Shown here: positions 46,475-59,609 of the stretch, piece by piece
Numbering within the stretch: the first letter of the stretch is position 1
Layout: each line of letters opens with the position of its first letter
From: Asterella californica
Lineage: Eukaryota; Streptophyta; Marchantiopsida; Marchantiales; Aytoniaceae
DNA length: 64,000 nucleotides
Assembly (NCBI GenBank): GCA_036924285.1
Contig: JAYKYS010000012.1
Location: 5,890,001 to 5,954,000, forward strand
Direction: 5' to 3'
Translations under genes and position numbers: made by a program
Notes under the pieces: model-generated
What the model was told of the DNA's origin: nothing
What the model saw: only the letters and a program-made list of their open reading frames with translations
Database searches by the model: none

Positions 46475-47572
46475 GTTTGCTATCAGAACGGTAAGCTGCA
46501 CCTTTCTTCTATTGGAGAGCCTTTGAGCACGCAGTTTGGACGAGGAGGCATGAAGAGTCTACCTCAGATTGCTACGGCTGCAACGACAACTGTGTTGATG
46601 GCACCGTTGGTAAATTTTGATGTATATGTTGGGCATATTGAAGTCTCTTATAGTCCTCCATTTGCTAGATAAGACTGCTGAGAAGAATGTGGATCCAGTT
46701 CTTTCTGAGATAATGAAGAGAAGAGCCGAGTCTATTCGTAGGGTCACAAGGTGGGGAGATCCTGTAGACGATGCTTCTATCAGAGCATTCTTGGATGTGG
46801 ATAGACACGTTCACTGGTAGGGTGCTTCTGTGGAGGAAAAGAGACTATGAGAAGCCTCTAGACTTGATATTGGAGTTCCTGAGGAGACTGGAGATAGACG
46901 GAGGGTCATCAGGAGGCGAGCAGCTCCTCTAGAGGACATCCCCTCTACTTCTCAAGCTCCTCCATCTGCACCAGGTCCGATGGAGGATGTGCAGAGGTCT
47001 CAACAAGAGCCAACGGCGGCTGGAAGGAGATTTACTACCCAAGAGAAGGAGAAGGGACCGGTCTACAAGTTGACGGTAGATATTGAAACTTCTATTGATC
47101 TGAAGAGCATCTTGGAGCAGAGGACCTCTGGATGCACGAATCGAGTTTTCTCTTCGGGAAGTTCTTGGTATTGCAAAGAGGGCGTTTCACCCACTGATCA
47201 TCGACATCATCAAGTGCAAGAGACAAGTGATGTCTAAACAAGTAGAAAGTCAAATGATAGATGCAGTATGAGCTTCTCTGAATGATGCAGAGTTTGGGAA
47301 GGGGCATTTTCAGGAAGCTGATGACACGAGATACCAGCAAGAAACGTTGGTTGCTGGTACCAACACTATTGAATTCGAAGATTAAGAAGCATGTGAGAAG
47401 AGTCCAGCTACTGATAGTGACTTCAAAAGAAGACATTGGGCTCGTGCTACGATTGCTACACGAGTTCGTCTTGGAAGTCTACTTGAATCTATTGCTGCTT
47501 TAGTTGATCACGGATATGAGATCAACATCATGTCACGGGAAGTGTACGAGAGAGGTTAGTGGTCTATCGAGC
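46475..47572 (+). pseudogene. Gag-protease remains between two element II-type LTRs
   Basis: Fragments in shifting frames match the gag-protease of element I. KGPVYKLTVDIETSIDLKSI at about 47053 corresponds to AYKLQSDIEIATDLKQVL, followed in another frame by LGIAKRAFHPLIIDIIK. Near 47500, ALVDHGYEINIMSREVYERG matches the DHG protease region. No RT or integrase is present. It looks like a non-autonomous or deleted element carried between LTRs at 45677 and 47573. Confidence 0.65.
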
Positions 47573-47963
47573 TGTCACACCACAAGTATCCCATTATTTG
47601 TATATATGCTTATATAAATTTCATTAGGTATGACTATCTTATAGGTTACTCTAGTTCGAAGATCTAAATCTAGAGTGATCAAACGCAATCATAACTAGCT
47701 GAGATAGTTATAACTAAGTTGAGGAAACTATTAGAAGTTCCACTATGGCACTATGTAACAAGTGCGGAGCTCTAAATATGCTTCTCAAAAGTATGTAACT
47801 TTGTTGACCATCGCTTATTGGATGCATGATGAAAAGTCATACACAAAGATCTAAAGATGCTCCTCAAAAGACGTATTAGTTTGTTGTCGTCTTCCGATTG
47901 GATAGCGTGGAAAGTTAACACTTTACAAAAGCTAAAGTAGAAGAATCTCTTACTTTAGTAAAG
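47573..47963 (+). repeat. Truncated element II-type LTR (third copy)
   Basis: It starts TGTCACACCACAAG and follows the element II LTR to about 47963, then breaks off in CTTACTTTAGTAAAG. By eye it is clearly more diverged (several percent) than the other two copies, so it is older. It is joined to LTR debris of the element I type. Confidence 0.8.
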
Positions 47964-48479
47964 AATCAATTGGGCATAACTCCTTGTTTATTGATCCAAA
48001 TCGATCAAGAATTTCACTAACAGTGCTTGGCTCGACGAGCTCTCTCCCTGTGCTCTCAGATTTCGTAGTGTCCTCACCAATTGTCTGAAATCCTCTTTAG
48101 AGCTCTATTTCTAAACTTAGAGTTTTACAAAAGACAAAAATAGACCAATGGGAGTTCATAGCTCCACTTGACTATCCTTTTGTGCCTTAAACTATCTGGT
48201 AACTTATCTACACTCATAGACTACCACGTCAAGCCCCATAGAGTGCCAGCGTAAAACTTAAACTACCTAAAACGACACGTAACCCCGAAAAATGACTTAA
48301 ATCAGCTAGAAAGCGTGCATGGGCGACACGTAAATACAACCCATGAGCTTAAACCCTATCAATATGGTAATCAACCTACTAAGACTCAAAATATATAACA
48401 TCTTCCAAAAATGGACTTCTCTGAGGTCTTAACTTCACTCCGAGAGACTAACGCCTGACAGAGAAGTGAATCATTTACT
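47964..48479 (-). repeat. Truncated LTR of the element I superfamily, copy 1
   Basis: It matches the inner part of the element I LTRs (CATAACTCC, CTCTCCCTGTGCTCTCAG, GACCAATGGGAGTTCATAG, GTGCATGGGCGACACG). It ends in GTGAATCATTTAC, then jumps to an internal point of a second LTR copy. Same orientation as element I. Confidence 0.7.
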
Positions 48480-49554
48480 TTAACAGTCTAGAATCAGAAA
48501 CATACGATGGTTTAGGCTTCAGAACTTCTCCTGCATGTAAATGAGGTCTTACTGAAGATACATACAAAATTTCAGCTTGAGATTAAATCAGAGCATCGAG
48601 ATATGGGCAGAAACGTTCTGAGTAAAGAAATTACGACAATTTCTGATACCCAGACAGCTATTTCGACCTAGAACAAAGAAGTAGCTCGTTCACTTTCGAA
48701 GATTCTTACAGGATTTGCAGTTCACAGCTTGCTGAACACTCCTGTGAAGTTGGACCTCTTGATTGTACACAGAACTCCAGATCTCGCTATCTGAAGTTGC
48801 TGTTCTAGATTGAGAGCTTTTCGGACCCCCTCTACTTCGGCGGTCCTTCCGAATTACTCACTAATTCAATTGATATAAAAATTTGGGGACAGTCGTAGCC
48901 CTGCTGACAGTGAAAGTGACCACAAAGGTTTGAAGCGATTTTCTCAAATATACTGCGATTGACACCTAAAACCCCAAAATCAACAAAAGTGATGCAATTC
49001 TGACACAATTCAAACTTCAATCAGCCATAACTCCTTTATTGCTCCAAATCGATCAGAAATTTTACTGACAGTGACTGGCACAACGAGCCCTATCCTCCTG
49101 TGTTGTACGATTTTGCAATCCCCTCTCCAAATGCTCGAATCCTCTTAAGACCCCTACTACTAAGTTTAGCGATACACAAAGATAAATTTAGATCAATGGG
49201 AGTTCATAGCTTCATTCCCCTGTCTTTTAGTGTTCCAAACCACGTGGTGACTTAATTTCATACATAGGCTACCACGTCAAGCTCCTAAAGTGCCAACTTA
49301 ACCCCTAAACTACATGCGAAGACATGTAAAACGACACGTAATCCCGAAAGATAATCTAACCTCGCTAGGAAGTATGCATGGGCGACATGTAATTACAACC
49401 CATGAGCTTAACTCCATCTACATGGTAATCAACCTACTAAGACTCAAAATATATATCATCCTCCAGTGTCGACTTCTCTGAGGTCTTAACTTCACTCAGA
49501 GAGACTAACAGAGAGATGAATTATTTACAATGTAAAATGATTCACATCACGACA
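48480..49554 (-). repeat. LTR related to the solo LTR at 17378-18704, copy 2
   Basis: From CAGTCTAGAATCAGAAACATA onward this is the reverse complement of the 17378-18704 LTR with moderate divergence. It ends on the plus strand in GATTCACATCACGACA, exactly complementary to that LTR's TGTCGTGATGTGAATC start. Its left end is missing. Confidence 0.75.
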
Positions 49555-49974
49555 ATGTTAAAATCGATTCCATGATGTCTCCTTTGTAGAATTCTCACCT
49601 TCTCTCTCAGTTCAAAGACAACAGTCAATTCAAAGCTCAAAATTACCTCAACTTCAAGTGCTCTGACTAGCTCCATTTGACTCACATATTCCCGTAGATA
49701 CTTAGTAACGTCTCTTTCATCAAATCGTCCACATCGATCAACAATTGCTTATAACGTCTTTGGATTTCTGCTCAGCTCCTCCAATTGCAGGTTGTTGCTG
49801 AATCAGGGCAGCCAACGCTTGAAGAATCTGAGATGTGTCTATAGTAGACTGTGCTGTTGTTGTTGGAACTACTGTAGATTCTCCTTGAGAGCCAATCTCA
49901 TCTTGATCAAGACTCCTTTGAACAGGAGCACCTTGAGCAGCAGTCACACCTTGTACGGTAGCACAGTGATTCAT
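49555..49974 (-). pseudogene. N-terminal gag fragment of an element I relative
   Basis: The minus-strand ATG at 49974 opens MNHCATVQGVTAAQ and a Gln/Ala-rich stretch (ILQALAALIQQQPAIGG). After a frameshift it continues FDERDVTKYLREYVSQMELV and FELTVVFELREKV, matching FKDTDISKYVRYYAREMEV and FELAVVPEIRGRV of element I gag. It is cut off by the LTR end at 49554. The rest of the gene is absent. Confidence 0.65.
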
Positions 49975-50020
49975 TTTTTCACTAAATCTAATCAATCTTC
50001 CAAATCAATCACCCTAATAA

Positions 50021-50038
50021 CTTTCAATGGAAGCACCA
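50021..50038 (-). promoter_or_regulatory. Possible primer binding site
   Basis: On the minus strand TGGTGCTTCCATTGAAAG starts 2 nt after an LTR end (CGTCGCGACA at 50041-50050) and lies upstream of the gag fragment. Confidence 0.4.
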
Positions 50039-50040
50039 GA

Positions 50041-50600
50041 TGTCGCGACGAGAGTCTTTCTTGAGAAGGCGGACCTCCTGATTGTAGTTGATCAAGAGAA
50101 CGATAAAAAAAAGACAGATTGTTGCAGATGATGAGAACTCAAAATTCTGTTTTTTGCGTCCATCAAATGTAAATCAAACACTTAGATACACACACATGCC
50201 TTTCAAGACTCAATAATCTTTATTTCAATGTCGACTCCATCATCAAAGTCTTCAATTGTCAAAAATCTCTCTTCTCTTTCTTGCACACGCATGCTCTCTC
50301 CTTTATCGATTCTATATAAAATTCCTCGTCGAAAACCACCGCAAGTTGATTTACCTGATAAGTTCTTATCTAAGCTAGCTCCTAGCTAAGCTAGCCCCCT
50401 ACTATCCTTATGCGTACAACTTCTTATCAAAGCAACCCCTTAGCTAAGTTGACTCCTTATTTAATAAAAGTTTCTCTATTTAATATCATCTTGATATCAC
50501 TTTGAATATATCACAAACCATCCCATGTAGACAGAAGTCCTTCCACTTATAGTGTATTCCCACAAGATTTATAACCCTCGCATGTACATCTCTCATGATT
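50041..50600 (-). repeat. 5' LTR (part) of the gag fragment's element
   Basis: The plus strand starts TGTCGCGACGAG at 50041. On the minus strand a TATA-like TTTTATATAG (about 50320) is followed by an AATAAA signal near 50222 before the LTR end, the normal U3-R-U5 order. The right boundary is uncertain; 50600 is a guess. Confidence 0.45.
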
Positions 50601-50638
50601 TCTTCAAGATGACATACAAAGACTTATACCAAGATGCA

Positions 50639-50672
50639 TACAAACCAAAATTGACAAGAATTTTGGTTTGTA
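50639..50672. repeat. Perfect 14-bp inverted repeat
   Basis: TACAAACCAAAATT (50639-50652) and AATTTTGGTTTGTA (50659-50672) surround GACAAG. Confidence 0.8.
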
Positions 50673-50991
50673 AGTTTAAGTTATGATCATTCAGAGTTAT
50701 AACACTAGTTATTCCTTTTCCATGTTATGTGACAGAAAATCAAAACACAAACTAGTCTACCCCGTAACTTTAATCCTTTCTTTGGCTTGTTCACTCTTTG
50801 TCAAAACATTCTTCTTGTCCGAGCTCCCTCCTTGTCCTAAGCCTCTCTGTGTCTTCATATCTTACACACTATATATAAATGAAGAAAATTAAAAAGAAAT
50901 AACATGAACTTACGGTAAATAAAGAAAATAAATTCATAGAATTGTAATTCTTGCACTGCAAAACAATCTCCTCCAAACATAACCCATAAGT

Positions 50992-51022
50992 ATAACGAGG
51001 GGAGTATTACTCCCCTCGTTAT
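50992..51022. repeat. Perfect 15-bp inverted repeat with 1-bp spacer
   Basis: ATAACGAGGGGAGTA (50992-51006), one T, then its exact complement (51008-51022). It is a near-complete palindrome about 460 bp beyond the 3' UTR of tubulin gene 2. Confidence 0.85.
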
Positions 51023-51479
51023 TATATAGAGATTACAAGGAAAAATCTTTTACAAACATATTTAATTTAAACCAAACATGAATATATTACTAACCTTTCC
51101 CAGCAGATGGAGGATGTGGAAGATTCTCTTTTAGAGCTTAGCTGTATACTGATTGGGGTGTGATCATGTAAATTTCAATACGTGAGTATTAGGACACAAA
51201 CATCGTAGTTTAAGATATAACGAAGTTGTGTAATTTTTCTGACAAATGGAAGAAGTGTATGATAGCTCACTTCGCTGCTGCAGGTTTATCGCAAACACAG
51301 ATTTACAAATTATGTCTTGATAAGCATTGTACGGAGGTTCAGCGGGCTCCACTGCTGTTCACAGCAATCCAAGAGCGACCACGTAAGAAGTTTAACTTAG
51401 ATTACCACAAGGTCTACTACGACAAGAAAACAGAGTCACAGGTCAGTTTAATCATAAAACTGTAAAAGGGTACTAAGTG
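51023..51479. other. Intergenic DNA; one unsupported 79-codon ORF
   Basis: A plus-strand ORF at 51226-51465 (first ATG inside KKCMIAHFAAAGLSQTQIY) shows no recognised motif. Its codons do not look clearly constrained. It overlaps nothing else and is left uncalled. Confidence 0.3.
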
Positions 51480-51645
51480 CACGCCACATAATATTTAACT
51501 ATACTATGCTCGTGCTCATTTAACTATACCACCGTAAAGTCCACCGTAAAGTTATCGAGTAGAAAGCTGAGTACATGATGGACTGTTCTCGTGGACTAAG
51601 GTACGTTACAACTAGGCTGCATAAGCTGTTCCCAACAGATGATGT
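51480..51645 (-). other. 3' UTR of alpha-tubulin gene 2
   Basis: The minus-strand sequence matches the 3' UTR of gene 1, with a small local duplication of TTTACGGTGG(A/T) near 51530-51550. Confidence 0.7.
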
Positions 51646-53621
<1,976 letters not shown>

Positions 53622-53624
53622 TTA

Positions 53625-54287
53625 GAGCATCTCCGGAACCCTTATCTTATACTCTCGAGTCTCAACTCTCTCATACTCATACTAACGTTATTTTGGAGTA
53701 GAGTTATTCCAGTGAATATGTATGTAACATGAACTTCCTGGGAACTTTTGCCCGCTTGTTCTATGTTAAATTTACATTTACACGAAAAATCAAAGTTTTT
53801 CGAATTGTTACATATTACCTAGACTTTGAGATGAGGAAAGATCTTGACTTAACCTATAAGGGAAGCATATTAGAGACTATATTAGACTCACGAGCTCTAA
53901 AGACTAAAACTGTGATCATTGTTGACAAAAGAATATATTTAATTAGTACATATATTTATTATTTAACACTTTCATCATTGGGTAATACATTAAACCTTTG
54001 CATATTGCCTCCTCCATCTTTGATGGAGGAGGTGAATATCTTCAATGAATAGTGTATATTAAACTCTAATCCAATTCCAAAAGATTTGGCGCTAATCAAA
54101 TCTCTATCTTCATAATTTATATCGTATTATTATTTAATTTCACGTCCTTGGAACGTGTGATTACGAAAACTGTTCGTATATTGAACGCGAGAGAAAACCA
54201 TTTCTGAAAACACAAAATATCCCATAAGTGAGTATTACTGGAAGGAAGCAATTACACATTATATAAGGTATGTCGCTGGAGATGCTC
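53625..54287. mobile_element. PIF/Harbinger-like (Tourist-type) MITE
   Basis: The left end is GAGCATCTCCGGAACCC; the right end read inward is GAGCATCTCCAGCGAC, sharing a perfect 10-bp start and a weaker inner part. The 3-bp TTA at 53622-53624 and 54288-54290 is the target duplication typical of PIF/Harbinger. The 663-bp interior is AT-rich with no transposase. It contains an 11-bp hairpin (CCTCCTCCATC at 54008-54018 with GATGGAGGAGG at 54022-54032). It lies about 320 bp upstream of the tubulin gene 2 ATG. Confidence 0.8.
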
Positions 54288-54290
54288 TTA

Positions 54291-55590
54291 GAGACCACTA
54301 AACCACTATAGTCCACACTAAACTTTTCTAGTTTCTTCTAATCACGATTAGCTTATACGGACTATCTTGCCAGACTTGTGCCAGCTTGTCATGCCATCAT
54401 TTCTCCATGAAACAAGGAGATATGTGACTCAAAATAAAAGTACAAAATGAACCCTTGATCATGGCAATCTGACATCCAACGACTGTGAATCGATTTGATA
54501 AAAATATGGACTCTTCGTATTGAAGAGCAGAGAATATTTCATAATTTGAAATCTGAATGGTTTCCTTAACAAGCACGCTGCTTCTCACAGTGACAAGGCA
54601 GTTTGGCAGAAGAACAATCAGGTGTCTAAGGGGTTTCGCTCCTAGCGGAACACTTGTCCTCTTGCGTCCAACCCCCGATTGATCACCCCTGGAATTTCGC
54701 ATCTGTCGTTGGAATCTGCCGGCAAACACATTTCCGGCAAGCAAGCTGGCAAGGAGGCAGTATTGCAGAGGAGTACCGTCCGTTCAAGAGTTTGCTCCTG
54801 ACAAAGAGCTTACCTCCCTCCTCATGCTACCAACCAGCTCACCATTGTGATATAACCTTCCCCTTTCCTTGTTTTACCATCTCTTTCATCGTTGTACTTT
54901 CTTCCCTTTTCTTTTCTCATTTCGTTTTCTTGTATATATGGATTTTTAAATTAACTGGGCTTAATATAAGAGAATAGCATACGGTCGGAAAAACACCTTT
55001 AGTTCTATAAAAATGGGTTTCCTTGGTAACTTTTCTCTTATCTTGCTTGATGATATATCAAACGTGGCAACTAAAATAGATCTCATATTTTGAACAAGAA
55101 GTCTAATCGTCATAACAATCTAACGATGTGAGTAAAAACTCCTCGAGGTGCATCAGGATTAAATCAAGGCATTCTAGTGGTGAACAATACTTTTCAAAAT
55201 TTCTTTTGTAGATGATAAATTCGGAGCTCGGTAGTACATTGTCGTCATATAGACAACCAGACCGGTTGTGGTGAATATAGAAGTTGGCAAATGCATCTAA
55301 TTATGTTATGCTTTCCTTGGAAGAGCTCGATTCTCCTTGCATGAGTGGAAAGCAAAACGAAGTGCTTATAGTGATCGTGTAGAACATTATTCTGTTATGA
55401 AATCGGTACGAATGTACCTAATCCGAATACACCATGTGGTAGTAAGTCAGTTACCTACTATACCGAAACGAAAGCAAGCAGAATGAGACTGCCACACAAA
55501 TCTCAAGGTTTACCTCGCTTTTTACATTATGTCATTGGATCAACACATAATTACATATTAGGCAGTGTAGACAGTCAAATGAAAGAGAAG
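54291..55590. other. AT-rich intergenic DNA, no gene seen
   Basis: Overlapping ORFs on both strands at 54397-54977 have no recognisable domain and no consistent coding signal. No RNA gene or repeat was found. Confidence 0.45.
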
Positions 55591-57478
55591 AAGCTAGTTA
55601 ACCTCGCTAACTTCTTGTATGTAGCAATGTACGTAGTGAATGCAAGCTAGCTAACATCGCTACACCGTTAATTACGATGAACGGTTCATCGTAATTAGTA
55701 TAGAATAAAAATTAGTGTGGAGTTTGAGACTCCATAATAAATCATGCGGAGTAACTTTTTGAAGCTAACATCTAACAGTATGGACAAAATCTATAGCAAT
55801 TTAGGTATGGTGTGATATCTTGCAAAAATGCGGCAAACAAAACCATCACGTGGATTTTGCAATGAAGCACATATAAATATGACCAACAATATTTTCTAGT
55901 TCTCTCTCAAACTATAATATGCTTGACAACATCATACAAGATTTGTAATGCATGCATTTAGTTTAATAGATGATTCTTTTCATGATGTACTGTATATAAA
56001 ATATGATACTATAAAATATTTCCAGAAGGGTTTACGGGTTAAAATATAACGACTGCAATGGACTGAGAGTGATTAAATGTACTTTATCGGATGTAATACT
56101 TTAACAAAGAAAATCATTCAAATCACTATACGAAGTTTTTCTTATAATATATTTTATTTATAATTGGTATAGTATGGTCTAAACTATATAGTTTACATTA
56201 CAATTAATATGGAACCTAATATAATATGGACCGGATTAATATAAGTGTAATAATTTAAAAGCCTTTAACGGTAATTAGTATAGACCACATTAATTACGAT
56301 GAATTGCATAGCTTCTTGTATGAGCAAACTAACTATTTTACAAGCTTACTGTAGACTTCAATGATTATAATATTTGTGAGAGAATGATAAAGAAAGTATA
56401 ATCTCAATGGATGTTTCTCATGGGTTTCTCATGGGTTTCTCATGCTTCTCATGGATGGTTCTCACATGGATAACTTATAGCACTTATATTAAGGGATTAT
56501 ACTTGTATGTGAATTACTCTTATGTAGGAATAATAACCAACAATTATATATTTTAAGATGAAAAATATTAGTTGTGACATGGAGTGATAGAAAAATCAAA
56601 ATTCATTAATTTGTGAATTCTTAAATTTTACTTGGATATGGTTATTATGGTATCTGTTGTATGTGTATACTTCATATTTTATTGCAAGCTAGCGAAGTAA
56701 GTTACCTTGCTATGAGGGAATGATTGATTTACTAAATTTTTTACTAAATTTATGTTAGTAATTCTCACATTTTATAGAAGTCATTAATGTTCGTTAGCTT
56801 ATTTTGCAATGGAATATATCAGTATTCATATTATATGATCCAATCTCATTTATATTCTGAGATTATTTTGCTATATGGAAGCTAATGAACTTCATTATAT
56901 TGTTTTGGAGTATAATTGATTAGTGTTTTAACAAACTTTCTAATTGTTTTTAGATAATATTATATTTGTGCAGCGCAACAAGTTTGCTAACATGTTTTGT
57001 TGTGGAATGAACTAGTTTTTTAATTGTGTGGTTAATTTCTTTTTAATTCTTTAAGTTTGTATGCAATTTTTATATTTTTATGGTAATCAACAAAGTTTGT
57101 TAGCGTTTTGCTATGCATTTGCATAGTTGAGTGGAGGGTTTGAGAAAGTGAATAAGACAGAGTAGAGAAAGTCATAGGAGGAATTCACTTCTTGAAGTAT
57201 AATATGATGTGGCTGTTAGTTACTAAAATGAATATGAAGATGAAATTAGTTAATAAAAGTTTGAAAGAAAGTATAAGGGAAAAAAAAAACAAATCATCAT
57301 TGATCATTCTCCTCATGCAGTGCGATATAGATGATTGTGATAGAATTATCATTCTCCTCGTGTAGTATGGTACTTTAGGGAGGATGATGGATGCATGTGT
57401 GATGCTACAGATCGAGTCTTTTGATCCATAGAGATCCGTCACACTTTAAGTCATCGCTTTAATGTTGATAGTTGCCGC

Positions 57479-57715
57479 ACAGAGATGGACAAAAAAGTGC
57501 AGGATAATTTTGATCATATGAGCTCATGCCCCCACGCTCTCTGCTAGCACTTCAATCTTGACAATAATCGCAATGGAGATGGATGAAAGATAAAGAGTTG
57601 GATAAATTTGATCGTTTAAGCAAGTGTCTCATCCTTTCTTCCATCATCTCAATCAGTGGTAATGGCTACAATGGAGATTGAAGAAAGAGAAAGCGCATGA
57701 TAATTTTGACTCGAA
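57479..57715. repeat. Imperfect tandem repeat, unit about 95 bp
   Basis: Three starts, at about 57479, 57571 and 57669, share (A/C)A-GGAGAT-GA--AA and, about 30 bp later, GATAA-TTTGA. The third unit is partial. Confidence 0.5.
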
Positions 57716-57993
57716 GTAAATAAAACATGAACATCAGAGATGGTGGTCGAAAGCATAGATAGAGTTATAGCATGTACAATGTCAGAGATAATTTATCGTG
57801 CATATTATTTTCATAAGATAATGCTTCTACTTGATTATGTTTTGCATTGCTATATAATATGTTGTAGTCGAGATTCAGTTAAGAAAGAGACCGTTTAGAT
57901 AATCGATAGAGGTTTGTGTTGCATGATGAGTGATGCAATATATATAAATATATTGTATTGAAAATAAGTTTCACGCAATTAGTTACTCAACTC

Positions 57994-58089
57994 AATTCTC
58001 ATACTTTGAAACAACACAATTCTCGTACTTTGAGATGACTCAAATCTCCTGTTATGAAATAACTCAATATCCTATTTCGCAATGATCAG
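57994..58089. repeat. 24-bp minisatellite, four units
   Basis: The units AATTCTCATACTTTGAAACA..., AATTCTCGTACTTTGAGATG..., AAATCTCCTGTTATGAAATA... and AATATCCTATTTCGCAATGA... follow each other with exact 24-bp spacing. Related CTC-AACTA phrases continue to about 58260. Confidence 0.6.
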
Positions 58090-58377
58090 TGATACTAATG
58101 TTCAAACATATTATTCTTATTCTCATAATTGTTATACATTCTCTCAAACTATCTCAAAACTATTTACGTGTCTTGAAACTATCTCAAATCCGATATATCT
58201 TCTCTCGAACTACTCAAGATGATAATATCTTCTCCTGAACTATTCCATTAAAATAGTTATTTTGTTGGTTTTCCTCACAAGAACTATTGCTATATGTTCA
58301 TATTACACCAGACTGCAAATACTCTATTAGCTTTGAGAAGAAATGAGAATTTCAATGTAATTTAATTTAGACAATGT

Positions 58378-58443
58378 GATGCGGTTCTAGCTCAATGGCT
58401 AAGACATCCCTTGGGAATCCAAAGGTCTAGACCACACCACATC
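58378..58443 (+). other. tRNA-like or SINE-like sequence (weak)
   Basis: TAGCTCAATGG fits a Pol III A box. GATGCGG at the start can pair six of seven positions with CCACATC at the end, and GGTCTAGACC lies where a T arm would be. The 66-nt length and poor B box argue against a working tRNA; a tRNA-derived relic is possible. Confidence 0.25.
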
Positions 58444-58679
58444 TAAATCTTTGTTCTATTAGTTCTTATGATTTTTCCCCACACTTGTTTTTTGCTATAA
58501 TCTTGTCATATTTCACCAATTTTGTCTATTGAAAGAATATCTTGCTCATATGACAAAGTATGTATATATTCGATAAGGTGATTCATTTTCAGAAATTATT
58601 TTTATATTTCTCAACCACGACATCTATTATTGTATATCAGAATTTATTATCTTCACGTATAATTAATTCTGCAAGTCCA

Positions 58680-58810
58680 ACATATATATATACCCACACA
58701 TACATATAATTGCATATCATATATATGTATATATCAACTCTGAATTAAATATATACTAAATATATATATAATGATATTATACTTGAGTTATATATATTAT
58801 AACTCATATA
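58680..58810. repeat. TA-rich low-complexity tract
   Basis: Runs of TATATA, CATATA and AATATATA dominate; no other feature is visible. Confidence 0.6.
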
Positions 58811-59609
58811 ATTCATTTATCAAACTGTATATTATATCATAACAATATATTCAGTCCGACATACAAGATAAATATGTATGTATACACATACTCTAAATGT
58901 AATAAACATGTTATATCTATAAATAAATACTATTATGTTTAATTTAATATATGATGATGATCTTAAAATTTTTGACAAAATATTAACCAAATCGGGTGAT
59001 GCATGCAGTAATATAAAGTATGAAAAGCTCATCAAGATCATCTTCATTGACTCGTAGCATGTCATGTAAACATCTCTATAACTACTCATGTAACAAAGTC
59101 TTTAAATTCAATAATTATTTATCTAGGAAAATACATAGCATTCGTAGTCTCACTGCAAGCGCAACAACTTGTTTTGTAGTGGAATTTTTCAATTGTTTTT
59201 CAATATATCTTTATATATTAACAAATTAACTTATATAAGAATTTGTGAACTTATTATACTAAGTTTATAGTATATTGATTCATGATAATGATCCATTATA
59301 ATATTTTTGATTGGTATTTTGAAAATAAAATTATTAATTTATTTCTAAGTTTCAGATTTCATAAATTTTAAAAAAACTAACCAACTTGGTTAGCTTCCTT
59401 TGAAGTGAAACCGATCATTGATTTTTAATATCAGTTTTTTAATACTAGATTTCTATACTTCTTGTATTATATGGAAACTAAAGAAGTTCGCTAGCTTTCT
59501 TTATACTTGCAAATTTTAATTTCTATAATTTTCTAAATTCTTATGATTTATGTAAGCTAACAAAGTTCATTAGCTTGTTTTGTAGTGAATCCGTTGTTGG
59601 TTACAGATC

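Larger units (their letters stand above)
55590..59600. repeat. Degenerate dispersed repeat with GCTAAC/GTTAGC dyad
   Basis: A loose motif of about 35 bp (GCTAAC-AAGTT-GTTAGC followed by TTGTTTTG-AGTGGAA) recurs. The clearest copies are at 56781-56816, 56874-56912, 56974-57014, 57086-57115, 59376-59410, 59475-59502 and 59555-59590. Weaker ones lie near 55593, 56688 and 59160. Neighbouring copies are roughly 80-110 bp apart. This suggests an ancient tandem satellite or arrayed element now decayed in AT-rich DNA. No gene was seen within. Confidence 0.5.

Noticed and set aside
54397..54977. Overlapping ORFs on both strands right of the MITE
   Set aside because: Neither has a recognised domain, a start context or a conserved copy in the window.
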